Source: Batillaria attramentaria
Taxonomy: Eukaryota; Mollusca; Gastropoda; Batillariidae
Length of the DNA: 64,000 nt
Direction: 5' to 3'
Assembly (NCBI GenBank): GCA_018292915.2
Contig: JACVVK020000336.1
Coordinates: 533,501 to 597,500, forward strand
A model generated the notes under the pieces. The model was not told the DNA's origin. It made no database searches and saw only the letters and a list, made by a program, of their open reading frames with translations. A program made the translations under genes and the position numbers. Positions 33,177-47,716 of the stretch are shown here, in pieces; position 1 is the stretch's first letter; the number at the start of each line of letters is the position of its first letter.

Positions 33177-33841
33177 GGCTGACGTTTGGGTTTAAATATG
33201 GCACGGGTTAATTAAGGTTAATTCCCTCTTTTAGTTTTTTCAGACAGTTATGAATGTGGATCTATAAATTAGTCTTTGTATGAGAGATGTACAAGCACAC
33301 AAAGTTTACAGTGGGCTTGCAGAGACTTGAACTACATTTTCATTTTGTTGTTGTTGTTTACGTCTGCTTTTGAAAGTGCGTGTCTTAGTACTGTGCATCA
33401 TGTTTCGTGTCACTGACAGCAAATACAATATCATAATTTCCGTATGCTTACAAGGAAACATTGAAACAGACATATATATACAAACCCTCTTCTCGGTTTC
33501 GCTTATATGATATAGAATCACTTAGCAGCAGTTCAGACCTATATCCTCAGGCTGAATACAAGTTGGATTGTGTTGCTGTAAGTGATCATGGATCTGCCGC
33601 AAAAACAGCATCTTTGTTTGATAACACTATTCTCGCTGTTTTTGACACCAGCTTGTTCCAGAGAGACATGTAAGTATTTACCTTCGGTTCTTCCCCTGCT
33701 GCTGATATATGTCACAAGAAGTTGATCTGAAAACGATCCAAACCGCAAACAAAATCTTGCATTGATAACATGTTATAACGCAATATTAATATCCTCTATC
33801 CTCGCCGTTTGTTTTGAACGCCACTTTCGGTTTTTGTGCAG
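30912..33841. other. region upstream of gene 2; first exon not located
   Basis: Gene 2 needs a signal-peptide exon with a 1-nt remainder somewhere upstream. A hydrophobic stretch after ATG at 31621 (MTVFVFCGIYVLCY) is a weak candidate without a good donor. 31850-31910 is CpG-rich. The block 32425-33175 is paralogous to 56505-56975. Confidence 0.4.
32425..33175 (+). repeat. paralogous flank of gene 2 (pair with 56505-56975)
   Basis: The blocks share GAATTGTGGGAAACGAATG, GATAAGTATTTCCCTGTAC, a TACTCATCGTTA.GTATGTAC block and AAAGTTCCATGA, followed by (TG)n, in the same order. This shows that genes 2 and 3 duplicated together with upstream sequence. Confidence 0.75.
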
Positions 33842-34186
33842 GTGCAACACTCAAATTCCCGACGCTGAATGACTCGCTAGCATTTTCGGCTGCTGAGAAC
33901 GAAAGAATTGCCCTTCCTTTCACCTTATCGAATGTGAGGTGCGACAGTAATGGAAAGGGAAAAATCGATGTTTGGAGATCATCAAATCGAAAAGGTGTAA
34001 CCCCCATTCGAATATGTAAGGTTGAAATCGCATACGGGAAATGCTTGAAATTCAACACTTCTGTTTGCATTTGTGAAGACAACGGTCTCATTACATTAAC
34101 TAAAACAGTCCTCCGATCAGACAGCGGTAGATGGACGTGGAGGAGTGACATGTTTGGCGACACGACTGTATCTGTCAACATCACTT
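33842..34186 (+). CDS. gene 2 exon, Cys-rich N-terminal Ig-like module D1
   Basis: The acceptor TTGTGCAG and the donor ACTT|GTAAGG bound 114 codons (lead 2, remainder 1). Features are FTLSNVRC, VCICEDNG and DSGRWTWRSD, giving a pattern of five cysteines. The paralogue 61034-61381 in gene 3 keeps the order LSN..C, C.C, DNG/DGT and W.W.S. Confidence 0.75.
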
Positions 34187-34215
34187 GTAAGGAACGCTCT
34201 CTCTCTTTCTCTAAT

Positions 34216-34270
<55 letters not shown>

Positions 34271-36719
34271 TATTTTCACAGACAAAATCAGTATGAATAT
34301 AACACATACATGTGTCTCATGGCTTTTACACACTTGCTATCACACCCACACACGCGTTAACGATGGTCTCTGTTGTTTGTTGATCACTGGCGCTTCCAGA
34401 CGAGTTTTCAGTAGATTTTACTTTGTACGTAGATCCTGCAGAGGTAAACAACCTAACGCTTGCGCCACCAACATCTGAGCCATCGAGGCCACTGGAACCA
34501 GGCCGTCCGCTGAAGATCTCGTGTACCTGGGACAGAGGAAACCCGCCGGTTGAAGCACAGCTCATTCACAGTCGTCAGATGAGTTTGACCAGAGAACCAG
34601 CAACAAGCAATTTGACAACAATCAGTTACACATTCGACAGCATTCAATGCACGGACGCTGGCCTCATTCACTGTGTGGCACCAGGTGCTAGTCATAATAA
34701 GACTGAGACACTTCTTGTTAAATGTAAGTGTCAGCTGACCATTATAGTGACTTCCACAAGTGCAATTGTGTGTGAGTGAAGTTAAATTTACGTGGCTGCC
34801 ATCCTAAGACAGAAACGTTCACTAAAAGTCTGTAATCATTGATAGACCTGGGACTTTTAGAAACCACCTAAAAATACCCACCGTTCTCAGGAAAATGTTT
34901 TGTGGTGCGACGTTTGCATTGACAAGCTGTCTTGAATTTAGTTTTTTAAAAAGTTCACGGCACCATTTTTGTCGGTTTTTTCAGGCCCCCCATCGATACT
35001 CCAAGACCAGAATCCGGAGTTCAACGTTACTGGTGACAGTGTTAACGTGAGTTTCGCCATCCGTACTCACACGGCTCACATTGACACCTGCCACCTCACC
35101 CATCTGAAGTCCGGACAATCTGGAAATACAAAAGACTGTCTGAGGTATCTTTACATGCATTTCACGTACACAGGTGAAAAGGCTAAATAGGGTGCCTCAC
35201 AGCGAATGTAAATAGGGTGGATGTTGTAAATAACAACAGACTGGGCGGTATTTCACACAGGCTCATCCATTGACCATTATTAAATCCATGAAACAGAATA
35301 ATTACGTCTGAGTGAGAGGGTGTGCGTTTCTACTATGAAAAGGCCTCACACAGTTACGTTCAACTGATAAGCCTATTATGTTCTCCGTAAGGGATACTGA
35401 AAAAAAAAAAAACCCACAAAATCAGTATCGTTCATACCTCATATGAGTTGTTCGTGTCAAGGTCACTGTCTGTAACCGGCACCCCACCTGACCTAGTGTT
35501 GACCGTCCGTCTGGACAGTGTGACGTCAGAGGATGAAGGCCGGTGGAACCTCAGTGTATCCAATGATGCTGGGTCTGGGTACATGGAAATCTGGCTGACA
35601 GTTCCAGAAAGTAAGTATCAAATAATGACATAAAAAAATGACATAATGACATAAAAAATGACGAATAAATTTTGTATGTACTTTAAATGTTTGTCCTGTG
35701 ATTTTACAAAGTCTCGTTTTATAGCATATGACCAGCTTCAGTTTGAGAGTCAACGAACAATGTGCTAAGTGGTGTGTATTTTTTCTTCATTTGTCAGCTA
35801 CTTTAACAGTCGGCACCACGGAAACAGTACTTATAGGTATAAGGATTACATTTAATCAATAATTCTATTGATAATTTCATAGTAATAACTCATTGTCAAA
35901 AACAAAATCCATTCCTGGCCAAAAATTCAAGAGAGAGCAATTTCGACCTGGATAAGATAACCCAAACAGAATCTCAACGGAGAAAAGTATATTTCTTCAT
36001 AATTTCGGTAGTACTGCGGCTGTAATAGAATTTGCTGCTGCCAGCGTGACAGGTCTGTCTATGTTCGTCGGACAGAACATCTCAAAATCTTTTCAAACCT
36101 TTTAGTATACACGGGTGTATGCCATAATTGTAATAGGAGTAAGACCTGAAACCTAACAATACCACATCGTACTTCTATTCAACGTTTACAGAACCTGTTG
36201 CTGCCAGCGTGACAAGTCTGTCCATGATGGCTGGTGACAACAGCGTGACGTCTCCTGTAGACCAGAACACTACTGTTGACATCCTGTGTACCTGGGATGA
36301 GGGCAACCCTCCTGTCACTGCCCGCCTGTTGGACAGACACGGGGTAGAGATGGAAGGCAGCATCTACAGCAGTGGACAGATCAACTACACGTTTCCTGCT
36401 GTGACCTGTCAGGACGCTGGCCTCATTCGCTGTGAGGCACCAGGGGCTAGTCACAATGAGACGGCAATGCTACTGGTCAAATGTAAGGGCAGTTTTTCAA
36501 TTTTTTTAATGTAGTTTCCATAGTAATGGAAACAACATTATCAGAAGGGCTGATTTTTCTATGTTCAAAGTCAACTTTTTGTGGAACAAACGAACGCCGC
36601 TTGCATTTTCGGCAGAGACAATGATCCAAGACTAACTCGGACAGTGACATAGGAAAAATAACGTCATCTTTACTAACGCGCATGGTGCACAGAAAGGCAC
36701 TTCTCCGCTGCAGTGAGTG

Positions 36720-36788
<69 letters not shown>

Positions 36789-38296
36789 GTGTCCAGGCCT
36801 ATATCTCCGAAAATAGTCAACCGACTGGCTTCAAACTTGGAACTTCCGAAGAAATCAAGATTTTTAGTCAGAGCGAGCAGTCGATTTCTGAGTTATCGCC
36901 CTTTTGGGAAAAGTTGTTGTCTCGCGTTTACAGGCGTACAATTTATTTAAATCACTCTCTTTTTTTAATGTTGACAGCACAACTACGGACTCTGAACAGA
37001 GGTACATTTTGGAGGTAGTTCCTCTTATACTTTTGACGTAAGGCGTTCCTTATTTGACAGTGCATTTTAGATCTCAAAATCGCTCATATTGCATGTAGAT
37101 AATGTGTCTCTGGTGTCATAGAAAAAAAAATCAGAAACATTCACTGCAGCTGTTATCTTCAGTTGATTGTACCCCAAGCACATTTCAAGCAAACATCAAA
37201 GAAAAGACGCACGCGCACTGACACAAAGTATGAGTTTCATTTTGCCGACGTCCTGTTTGACTGACGTAATGCTGGCCTTTCTTGGGGATGTCTCACCTGG
37301 TTATCCGAATTTGTGTATTTGGGTACCTGGAAAGCAAGAATTTCATCGATGTGCTGGGCTTTGTTTTTGCCACTGACTCTCACTTAGCAGCATAACAGAG
37401 TGAGAGAACATCACAGAGGTCCCAATGGAGCATATGCACAAACGCGCGCGCGCGTGTGTGTGCGCGTGTGTGTGTGCGCGCGCGCGCGCGCGAGACATAA
37501 CATATTGTAAGAAAACTCCTCCTCTCTGATACATAGCATTACAAAAGAACGAGCGCGACGACAGCAGGGGATTAAATGGAAACAACATATTGGGCTGGTG
37601 ACCATCTTGTTTTGTTTTGTTCCAGCAAATACACTTTAATACCTTGCGCGTTCATTACATGTTTATTAAATTTTGTCTTTGCCCAAATTCGCGATGAGTC
37701 ACTGCCCCCCGGCCCCCCCCCCCCCCCCTTCCCCGCTACCCTCCTGTTTGATTTTTGGAAGCTGTGCCCCTTTCGCTCAGTGAACCCTCCCCCCCCCCCC
37801 CCACCTCCGCTTAAAAATGTAATTGATCCGGCCCTGAAGTCTGCTGGGTTTTTTGTCCTTTTTTTCCGTTGCCTCAGTAGATATGAAACAGAGAAATCAG
37901 TGGATTTATCAGTGACCGTGTATAAGGAAACAACAACATGGCAGAGAGGGAATGACAGCCAGGAGGAGTCATCAGTAGTATAGTGACTGAATTGTTTTCA
38001 CAATACTTCCCTGTTTTTTTTTTCTGTTTTTTTTTTTGGTTTTTTTTTTTTTTAACTACGTCCCTAATAAGCCACACATTTTCTTTATCCTGCATTCATT
38101 GTAACCATTGTTTTAAAGATGTGATCATTTTGTGTGTCATAGGCAAATACTTTCGATGACCTTCATCTTACTTTTGGATTGAAGCTGGCAGTGAGAAAAT
38201 TTCCTTAATCGGCCTAACCTCTGGCTTTAATAGCATTTCTAGCAACATATTTCTGTCACACTATTTCTGTATTGCCTTATTGCCGATTGCGAGAGG

Positions 38297-38330
<34 letters not shown>

Positions 38331-41300
38331 GAAACTTTATTTATCATCGGTAAAAGTTTTGACAGAAATTCGCCAGTTTGCAAACTTGCCGTTGCTAATA
38401 CTACAGACATATCTTCTAAGGAAAAAATGGAGCAAAATATAAAAGAGAAAAAAGAAATAACACAGAAGATTATGTACAAAACCGTAGAGAAAATCGTCCA
38501 TCAGGTCCAAACGCATTCACACACACGTGCGACCTTTGTAAACACAAATCACTGATATAATACTGAAATGATGTAAAATAGAAAATCAAAATAACAGGTT
38601 GCCGCGTAACGTACGTTACGTGCGATCCATTAGGTACTGTTTGAGTGTGCGCATAAACGTAGAAGTAGATATAGTTTGTTTCAGGTGTGAAGGTAGAAAA
38701 TTCCATTGTAATGCTCCAGCGAAGGAAAGGCTTGTTTTGAATAAGTCAATACGGGGTAATGGTAAGCGCAGGATGCCATTCCTCGAGGTCCTCTCATGCC
38801 GCTGATTTAAATTAAAAAGAGTTTCCAGATATGGTGGCATTGTCTCGTTGAAGATTTTATGTAGGATTACACACTTATTGTAGGTAAGCTGGTGTTCAAG
38901 GCTAAGATGATTTTTTTTTAATTTTTCGCTAGTTGAAAGGGGTTCCGGAAGAACCATTTTAACAGCTCTCTTGTACAGCGAATTGAGTCTGGCCATATGG
39001 ACATCGCTGCACCCGTCCCAAACAGTGGAGGGATAACTAACATGTTATGTTATATGTGCGTTAAAAAAACAGCTTTCGGCTATGTATATCAGTTATGTGC
39101 CTTAGCTGGGAAAGTAAGTATACGTTTTTCGAAAGAGTTTTACACAGTGCCTCCCATTTCAGCTGATCGTCAACAATATCACCTAAAAATCGACGGTCGT
39201 AACTTGCTGAACTGGCTGGCCGTTCAAACGAAGTTTTAATGGGGACAGATGACGCTGATGTTTTTGCCGCGTTGTGACTAGCATAATTATGTAGCGTTGG
39301 TGGGCGTTATGGGGATGCAAGTGTCCTACACGGCAGTAACGGGGGTTCGTTGTTTCGCTCTCCAATGACCACCGACAGAGTTTCTGACAGTTCCAACATA
39401 TTTATTCCGTAGCCTCTCATTCAGTCAAACAACTCATGCAGTGAATCATCAAATCATCAAACGGCGAATCACTGAACCAACTGATCACCCTGCAAACAAG
39501 CAGTGTACAGTATCGTTAAAATACAGAATGCACATCGCCATCATTCAGCAACATCACAATACTCATACACTTCATATATAACTTATAGACTTTCATCCAA
39601 AAAGACTTACAATAAATACCTCTGGAGTGTGATAATTCAGAATACGTGTGAACACTACCAGTGAAACCAAAAAACCTGTCACATGAATAAAAGAGCTGAC
39701 TTACTAAGGATAAACTTTACTGGCTATCGCAATATTTCAGTTGCAATACACAAGTACCAGTACATACCTCATCAGGGTGACAAAGGTGAAAAATGCAGAA
39801 ACCGCAACAGCAAGTACCAGAGATGTTGCCTCCTTGAATGGACAAGTAGAAATGTGAACTCACTCATACACTGACTACTAGGTAAACAAGTGAACTCAAT
39901 TTAGGTACATGTATCACACACATAAAAAGCATGCAACCAATGGTTCATGGCTGGCTCTGCAACTAACTAAAAGTAACATACTAAAAACTAATTAATTACT
40001 TATTGTGAATAATTATGGAGATAATTCACTCTGCCACACATACTTTGTGCTTTACTGGGATGTAAGACCATGTGGAGACTCGCGCGAGCGTTTGTGCATG
40101 TGCTCCATTGAGACCTATGTGGTGTTTTCTCACTCTATTATGCTATTGAGTGAGAGTCAGTGGTAAAAACAAAGCCCACTAAATCAATGAAACTCTCGCT
40201 TTCCCCGTCTACAAATAGAGAACTTTGGAAAAGTGGCGACACATCTCCAAGAAATGCCAGCATCACGTCAATCAAACATGACGCAAAATGACGCTGATAT
40301 TTTGCGTCAGTGCGCGTGTGCCTTTTCTTGTGAATGTTTGTGAGGCGTGTGGCGTGTGGCTTGTGTAGAGGAAATGTGCTTTGAGTACAAATGTTCGAGT
40401 CAACTGACGATAACGGGTTCAGTGAATTTTTCTAATTTTTTTTCATATATTTTTTATGGCACCCCAGACACATTATCTATATATAGCAGGAGCGATTTTG
40501 AGATCTAAAGTGGGTTCTCCAGCACTTTCATCAGGTACGGCTTACGTCAAAAGTATAACAGCGACAACCTCCAAAATTCACTCTGTTTAGAGTCCCTATT
40601 CATGCTATCTTTTTCCAAAAAATGGAGTGATTTAGATAATTATTACGCCTTTAAATGCCAGAAAGCCAACTTTTCTGAAAAGGGCAATAACTCGCAAATC
40701 ATGTGTGCAATCGTACCTGGATCTGTTCAAAGATGTTGATTCATTAAGAAACCCGGCCCCATGGGCTCGCCTTCACGCGGCGGGGCTGATTTCGCCAAGC
40801 TTGCCCACCCCTTTTGCTCTTTCTTTACTCTTATTTCTGCCTCCCTCGGTCCATTCACCTGTCTTTTGCTCTCTTAAAGTCTCCTCCGGGGGGGGGGGGG
40901 GGGGGGGGGGAGGTCAGTAAGCGGGTGTTTGCTGACCCTTGGTCCAGTGAAACATCTGAGGGTCATTCCTGAAGGCCGACTTCACTGGATTCCCAGCGCC
41001 CTGCTGGTGCTGCTGAACACCTGTCATGTTGAAGACCTTCACAACGCACCCCTCTCTGGTGCGTTGTTTTTCCTAAACCGCCTCACGGCGGGGAGGTTCT
41101 GTGTTGGAGCGGTCTATTCTCCAAATGCCTCCCAGGCATGTCGTCTTCATTGGCAACTAAGGAATCTTCCTTCCTACCTCTGTCTATCCCTCACCAGCCC
41201 ATTCGTCTGTCTCTTTCTCTTTTAAACTTCCCGAACTTAGCCGCTCTGTCCTTCCTCTCATCTCTCAGCTGATTTCTAAGTTTGGTCCTTTCATCTATAT

Positions 41301-41795
41301 TTCTTCTGAATAACCTCTCACTCACGTCTGCACTACCAGTGGTTAGGAATAAGTGATGTTGGGCATATGCTGCGAACTGGTTTATTGCGCCTAGGAGATG
41401 ATAAGTTGCAATATTTTCCGTATATGAGCTTAGTATTTATCTTTGTTTTACCCAGTTGTAATTGTTATTTGTTTTCCACGCTTTTTTGCAACCGGGAGTT
41501 CGAAAAATTAGCTTGAAAATGCAGCGTCTCCTGCATGTCCTAGGTTTATATTGCCCCGTAGACCAGTTTGCATCTTATGTCCAACGTTACATTTTTGTTT
41601 TTTTCATGTAGTGCAGGCACACTCAGCCGCGAATTAGTCTTTGTGGCTTGCGCGGCTTTAAGCCCTAAAAACTCACTCACTCACTCATTAAGAAACCCCA
41701 AATTTGAAATAGTTCGATTAAGTATTTTTGGAGATACAGGCATCTGAACTGGGTTCACATGCAATATCAACTGAGGAACGGTTTACATGAAAAAA

Positions 41796-41826
<31 letters not shown>

Positions 41827-42327
41827 CGCATTAATAAGGCGCTTTATCCCAAATATTTTGGCTCAAAGCGCCGCGAGCTAAACCCAATACGCACGCTCAC
41901 GTGAATCACACGCATTCTCTCACACACAGGACATAAACGTATTACAATCACGTGGTGCGAAGGGTCAGCTCAGCTATATAAATTTCGGAATTTAGATATG
42001 CATTTATTTTTCAAACTTGGTGGGCTGAACATTTCCAAAGCAGAGCGACCAAATAAGAGCGACCATTTCCTAATAGTGACTCTGTTCAGAGTCCGTATTC
42101 AAGCTACCTACTTCCAAAAATTTGAAGGATTTAAATAAATATGACTCCTGTGAACGCCAGACAACCAACTTGTTTCAAAAGGGCGAAAGGACTCCCAAAC
42201 CACTTAAGCAAATCGCCAAACGCTCGGTTTCTTTAACCACAAAGTTTGATACATTTGGAGATCCCAAATTTGATTCCATTCGGTTGAGTATTTTCGGAGA
42301 AACAGGCCTGGATACACCGCACGCACG

Positions 42328-42358
<31 letters not shown>

Positions 42359-45211
42359 GGACGGCACTCAGTGAGGAGGAGAAGTGCGTTCGCTGCACCA
42401 TACACGTCAGCATCGATGACGCACGTTTTCTTACGTCATTGTCAGAGTTACACTTGCAAAATAGTCGCTGCGGGAGATCAGCAGTGACGTGTGTTTGTAA
42501 CACAGAGGCTTGCCTATGAACGTTGAAAATTTAGCCCGTCCTATGATGTTGTTTTCATTACTATGGTAACAACATAAAAATCCCGCTTGCCTCGGCTGGG
42601 ACTCGAACCCGAGTCTCCCGGTCCATCGTCCGAAGTACTAACCACTACACTACGGGGGCCGGTAAGCCAACAGTACTGCGATGGGACGATAATTTTGATA
42701 TCGTTCAGGGGTCTGATGCGTGGGCATGGACAATTATTGTCTGAGACTATCACAGTCAGAGACTTCAAAGTCTACGACTTTGGGAAGTCAGAAAATTCAA
42801 TGCATGGACAGAGACTTCACCTTAGACTACGAAGTCACAGACAAGCTGGCTTTTGTCTCAGCCTACGGGGTCAAACTATTTTTAGACCGGGGAAAACCAC
42901 CCAGAACTAACTCCACAAACCAGAATGGTGTGAAGAACAGTCTGACGTCACTTGCAAAAATCGTAAAAATGGCAGACGGTCACGTCATAGTTAGACAATG
43001 ACGTCACTTTTAGAAAATATTCATTTCTTGCTGAATGATGAGCCACTAGACGTGTGATCGTTCTGCTAACCGTACTTTGGTCGACACCGATGAGATAGAT
43101 CTCCCACTGTCTTTTGGAAAGTACCAGTGGCATAATACCGAAGTGTCAACAACACTTGCAACACAGGTGTGAGGGCTCCTGTCCGTCTTGCAGGGTACTC
43201 CAACTCATGTTCTATCTCTGCTGTTAACTCCAAGATAGCGCGTCGGTTGAAGCGAAATTTCTTATACACTTTGCTATCATCATACACTTCTAGAGGGTGC
43301 GTTCTGTCACGAAAAATACTCAATCTTCGGCGTTGTCTTCGTTGATAGAACGCGAAAGCAATGGCTGCCGCCATATTTGTTTTGACGAAAGTCTGAGACA
43401 ATCCTCCGTTCACCTGCTCTATCGTGGGTGTAAATTTTGGCTCGTTTAGTCCACGGTTTAGTCTGTTTCTTCGCATTGTCCGGGTCCATGCATAGCAAAC
43501 AACGCCGTTTAGTCCCAGACAACTCATATAGTCCCTGACTTTCCGTATTGTCTCGCTCCATACATCACATCCCAGATCTTTAGACTTGGGAATTGATTCC
43601 ATTCGGTTGAGTATTTTCGGAGAAACAGGCCTTTTGCTTTCTTAACTCTTTCAACCCTGGCCCTCCACAGGCAAGTTAACCACCCCAGCCTGGGGGGTTT
43701 TGACTGTGCAGTGCTTCAGAATGGGGTACCTCACTGATTGTCCAATATCTCTCTAAGTAACCCACCGATTGTAAAATCCTTTGGGTATGATGTTCTAAAC
43801 ATATCTGTGTGTCTGCAAAATAATGTTTAGTGCCATTTTGACCGTTTTTGCGAAAATGTCACACGTTTGATTAAACGTTTGAATGTAACAAAAATACAAG
43901 GGTTACTCATACACTTCAAGTTCAATTGCAGGCAACTAATAAAACAAAACACACAAAAATAGAAACAAAACACACCTTACCTTTCATATGGTGTTACTGA
44001 TTGCACTTGCACAGAAATGATGATTATATATCCATGAAATCACAGGTAAAACAATGCACACAAATACAGTCAAGCACACCTGGTGAGCCACAGTCCTCTG
44101 TCACAATGTCCATTTAGTTACTCCGTGTCACACACTTTTGCAAACACCACTGCACATCCAAAACAGGAAATATGTGTTGTTTCACACTTGATGTCATCTG
44201 ACAGGATAAAAAATAATATTATTTTACACCTGCATGGCAGTTTATCTGATTTCCCCTGAAGTCATCAGTTTGAAACACACGGTTACGAAATTCACACACT
44301 CGCAGTGAAATGTGACTGTAACTTAGGGTAGGGGGGGAAGACAACTTTGTTCAGTTGAATTCAAGTCCAAGTGCTTCTTTTACAGCTGTTTTATAGTCAG
44401 TCCTTTCATGAAAAATCTGGAAGCAGGGCTGAATGCAGAGTCCGACTCTACACTTCGTACACTCGAAAGTCGTGTCTTTCCTGTGCAGGTACCTTTTCTC
44501 GTTTGATGGGTCTCGAAAGCTGCAGCAGGCACAGAGTCGTTGTGGAGCCCGTTTCTTTTCTGTTGAGGGTATTTTGGTGGGGTAGTGCCCTCTGCCTTTG
44601 CCCGAAAGGCGTTCAGCATCCACTGGGAGGCCCGGAAGGGGGTTCTGCAGTCGGGGTATCTCTTCCGACAACTGTTCCATCCGCTCAAGTGTGAATTGGT
44701 ACTGGCTTTTGGGGTTTTCTGCGTTCATTTTGTACAGTAGATAGCTCTGCAGTTTCGCCAAGTGCAGCAGATGGAACACAGTTCTCTTCCACCATTTCAC
44801 AGTTTTCCTGTAGAAGCTGTAATAGCTTACATTTTGATCAAACTGATCGACCCCTTTCATCTTCTTGTTATAGTCGTTGACCAGTTTGATCTTCAGTCTG
44901 ACGTTACCTTGGCGATCGTTGCCAACACGTTCCTTCTCTGTGGTGTGCACTGTTGACAGAAAGAAAACATCCTTCTTGTCCTTCAGCCGAAGGCAGAGGA
45001 GATCACCCTTTCTCCGGAAGATGGACTCATTCTTTTGGAGTTTGATGTTCTTTGGGTGCATCTCCTCTGGAATGCCCTCTCTGCCCGTGCGTACAGTGCC
45101 AACAGCCCTCGTTCCTCTATCCTTGAGGTCTTCAAACAGTTCAATTCAATTCAATTCAATTCAATTCAATATAACTTTATTGTCTGTCGATGGCAGAAAA
45201 TTTTCTTCTGG

Positions 45212-45252
<41 letters not shown>

Positions 45253-47685
45253 TAATTTATCTAGACATACAAATCCATACATATTAAACACAGATCCTAA
45301 AGTAATGTGTGATGTCCAAGTCTAATACTATGCAACTAAACTAAGAAATCTAAACTAAAAGATGGCAAGGGCATAGCGGACATGACACAGCTGAGGAGTA
45401 AGCACAGTTTTGAAAATCTCAACAAATAAAATCTATACATACTGGGGACGGGCAGTAAACACAGTCATGAGTTTAAAATAGATACTGCTGAGGGAATGAA
45501 AGATTTCTTAAACAAATTTTTCCTCGCTCGCGGTACTCTGTAGCGGCGCCCAGACGGGAGTTCTTGGAACTGATCATGGAGGGGGTGGGTGGGGTCGTTG
45601 ACAATTATAGTGGCCTTCCTCCTGACAGCCGTTATATAAAGATCATCTAGAGAGTACTGACCCAGGCCAACTATCTTTCCTGCCACTCTGACTATACGAG
45701 ACAGCCTTGCTTTGTTCTTCATGCTGAGATTGCCGTACCAGACTACGATGTTAAATGCCAGTACACTTTCAATTAAACTTCTATATACAGTTTCTAAAAT
45801 TTCAGGACAAACATTAAAAGCTCTCAGTTTTCTAAGGAGGTACAGACGCTGGTTGGCCTTCTTCACGATAAAATCAGTGTTCTGAGTGAAGTCTAGTTTG
45901 TTGTCTACTATTGTGCCGAGATACTTAAACTCAGACACTACCTCCACAGGGTGGTCGTTCACAATGACCGGCTGGAAGGGAAGATCACAGTCTCTTCTTT
46001 GGTCGATCACAAGTTCTTTTGTTTTTTGCACATTTAACTGAAGGAAGCTCTCTGTACACCAGCTAGCTACCATACCAATCAGTGAAAAATAACTGGCAAG
46101 GGAGTCTTCGTCTTTTAACATGCCAACTAAAGCCATGTCATCGGCAAACTTTAACAAACAGGTTACATCAGTATTGGAGCGCATATGGTCGGTATAGATG
46201 GAGAACATTGTTGGCGAAAGGCAACAACCCTGTGGACATCCGGAATTCAGCACCAGTTCGTCGGACAAGACACCACTGACCCTCACCCTCTGCGGCCTGT
46301 CCTTCAAGAAGTCACGCACCCACAGTACAATGTTAGAACTGACATTAAAATCAACTAACCGTTTTAAAAGCACAAGCGGTTCCACAGTATTAAAAGCACT
46401 AGAAAAATCTGTTCAGGGCTGGAGAAGTGGCTGTCCATGTACACCACATGCCCTTTGTCCTGAAAGTCTTGTGACAGCCTCTTCACGACATTTGGCCCGT
46501 GGTTTTTAAGTTGTTTCTCTATAGAGAAACAACTTTATGAGACGGGGCAGATTTTGCTACGCGCAGCAGCAAGTTTCAGTGATACAAAACAAGACTGTGA
46601 CGTTTCTCCACACAATACTTACTTTCACGCACACAGTGACGTAACGAAATCTGCCATCATAGACACCTTACGTGTACACTTTGCTGCTGCGTTCTTTTTG
46701 GCGGGTGTTGACGTGTGTGTGTGTGTGTGTGGACGGATGTAATGATGGCTATCTGCTAAACCACCTCGCCGGACGGCTTTTTACTTTGAGATAAAACGGG
46801 CAGTCATATTCTCCAGAGGTATTTTTCACGATTTTTAGCCTGCAGCATTTTGAGAACAGTTATCGCCGATTTGAAAAAAATTGATCATGTCACGAATTTT
46901 TTCGAAAAAAATGTTCAAATGGCTTCATTTTCTGAAATTGGGAAGATCATCCAATTATACTGCCTGTTTTCGTAGCACAGCTCTGTAGCTCTGACAGGTT
47001 TTGTGTAAGAAAAATATTTCCGGGGTAGGGGTGGTTTGCATATAAGGCCAAATATCTATGAAACGACTGCTTCAAATTACTCATCATTCCGGTATTTTTG
47101 TCACTTGTGCCAACTGCACATATGACATGAACTACCGCACTATTATAGCTTTAGTATTAAGAATAGCAGAGCTTTTAGATAAACAAATTTTTCACGTTTC
47201 TGCGAGAAGCGCCGGTCAAAAAAATTCCAATTTTGCAATTTCGTAAGTACAATCCAAGGCACTTAAGTCCACGTTTCATCAGCTCTCTAGATCTTCCACA
47301 TTTTATGTAAAAATTAATTCAGTCACGGAAGTCACAAAAGCAACAAGGAAATCACAAGATATGTAGAAGTATCATCTGTCAGACGAGCAGCGTGAGACTG
47401 ACGTCAAATGTTTGGTTCACAGACAAAATCTGCAAGTATCGTCACTGCTTCCGACATTTCATCAGCCCTCTAGATCTTCCAGATTTCATGTGAAAAATAA
47501 TTCAGTCGGAGAAGTCACAAAGCCAACAGGGAAATCACAAGACATGAACAAGCATCCTCAGACCATCTTTCTAGAGGCTGACGTCAAAAGTTTACTTCGC
47601 GGAATTGACGTCATCTCTCTCTCTCTCTCTCTGTATGACGACCTGCCGGAGGCTGACGTCAAATGTTTAGTTCACGGAACTGACG

Positions 47686-47716
<31 letters not shown>

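Noticed and set aside
42585..42665. Possible tRNA gene on the minus strand
   Set aside because: B box is good, but the acceptor stem has mismatches and the anticodon arm is abnormal; better explained as a SINE.
45465..46385. Host gene encoding a 306-residue protein
   Set aside because: The intact frame is the reverse transcriptase end of a LINE, shown by GCPQGC, FADD and the tail plus target duplication.
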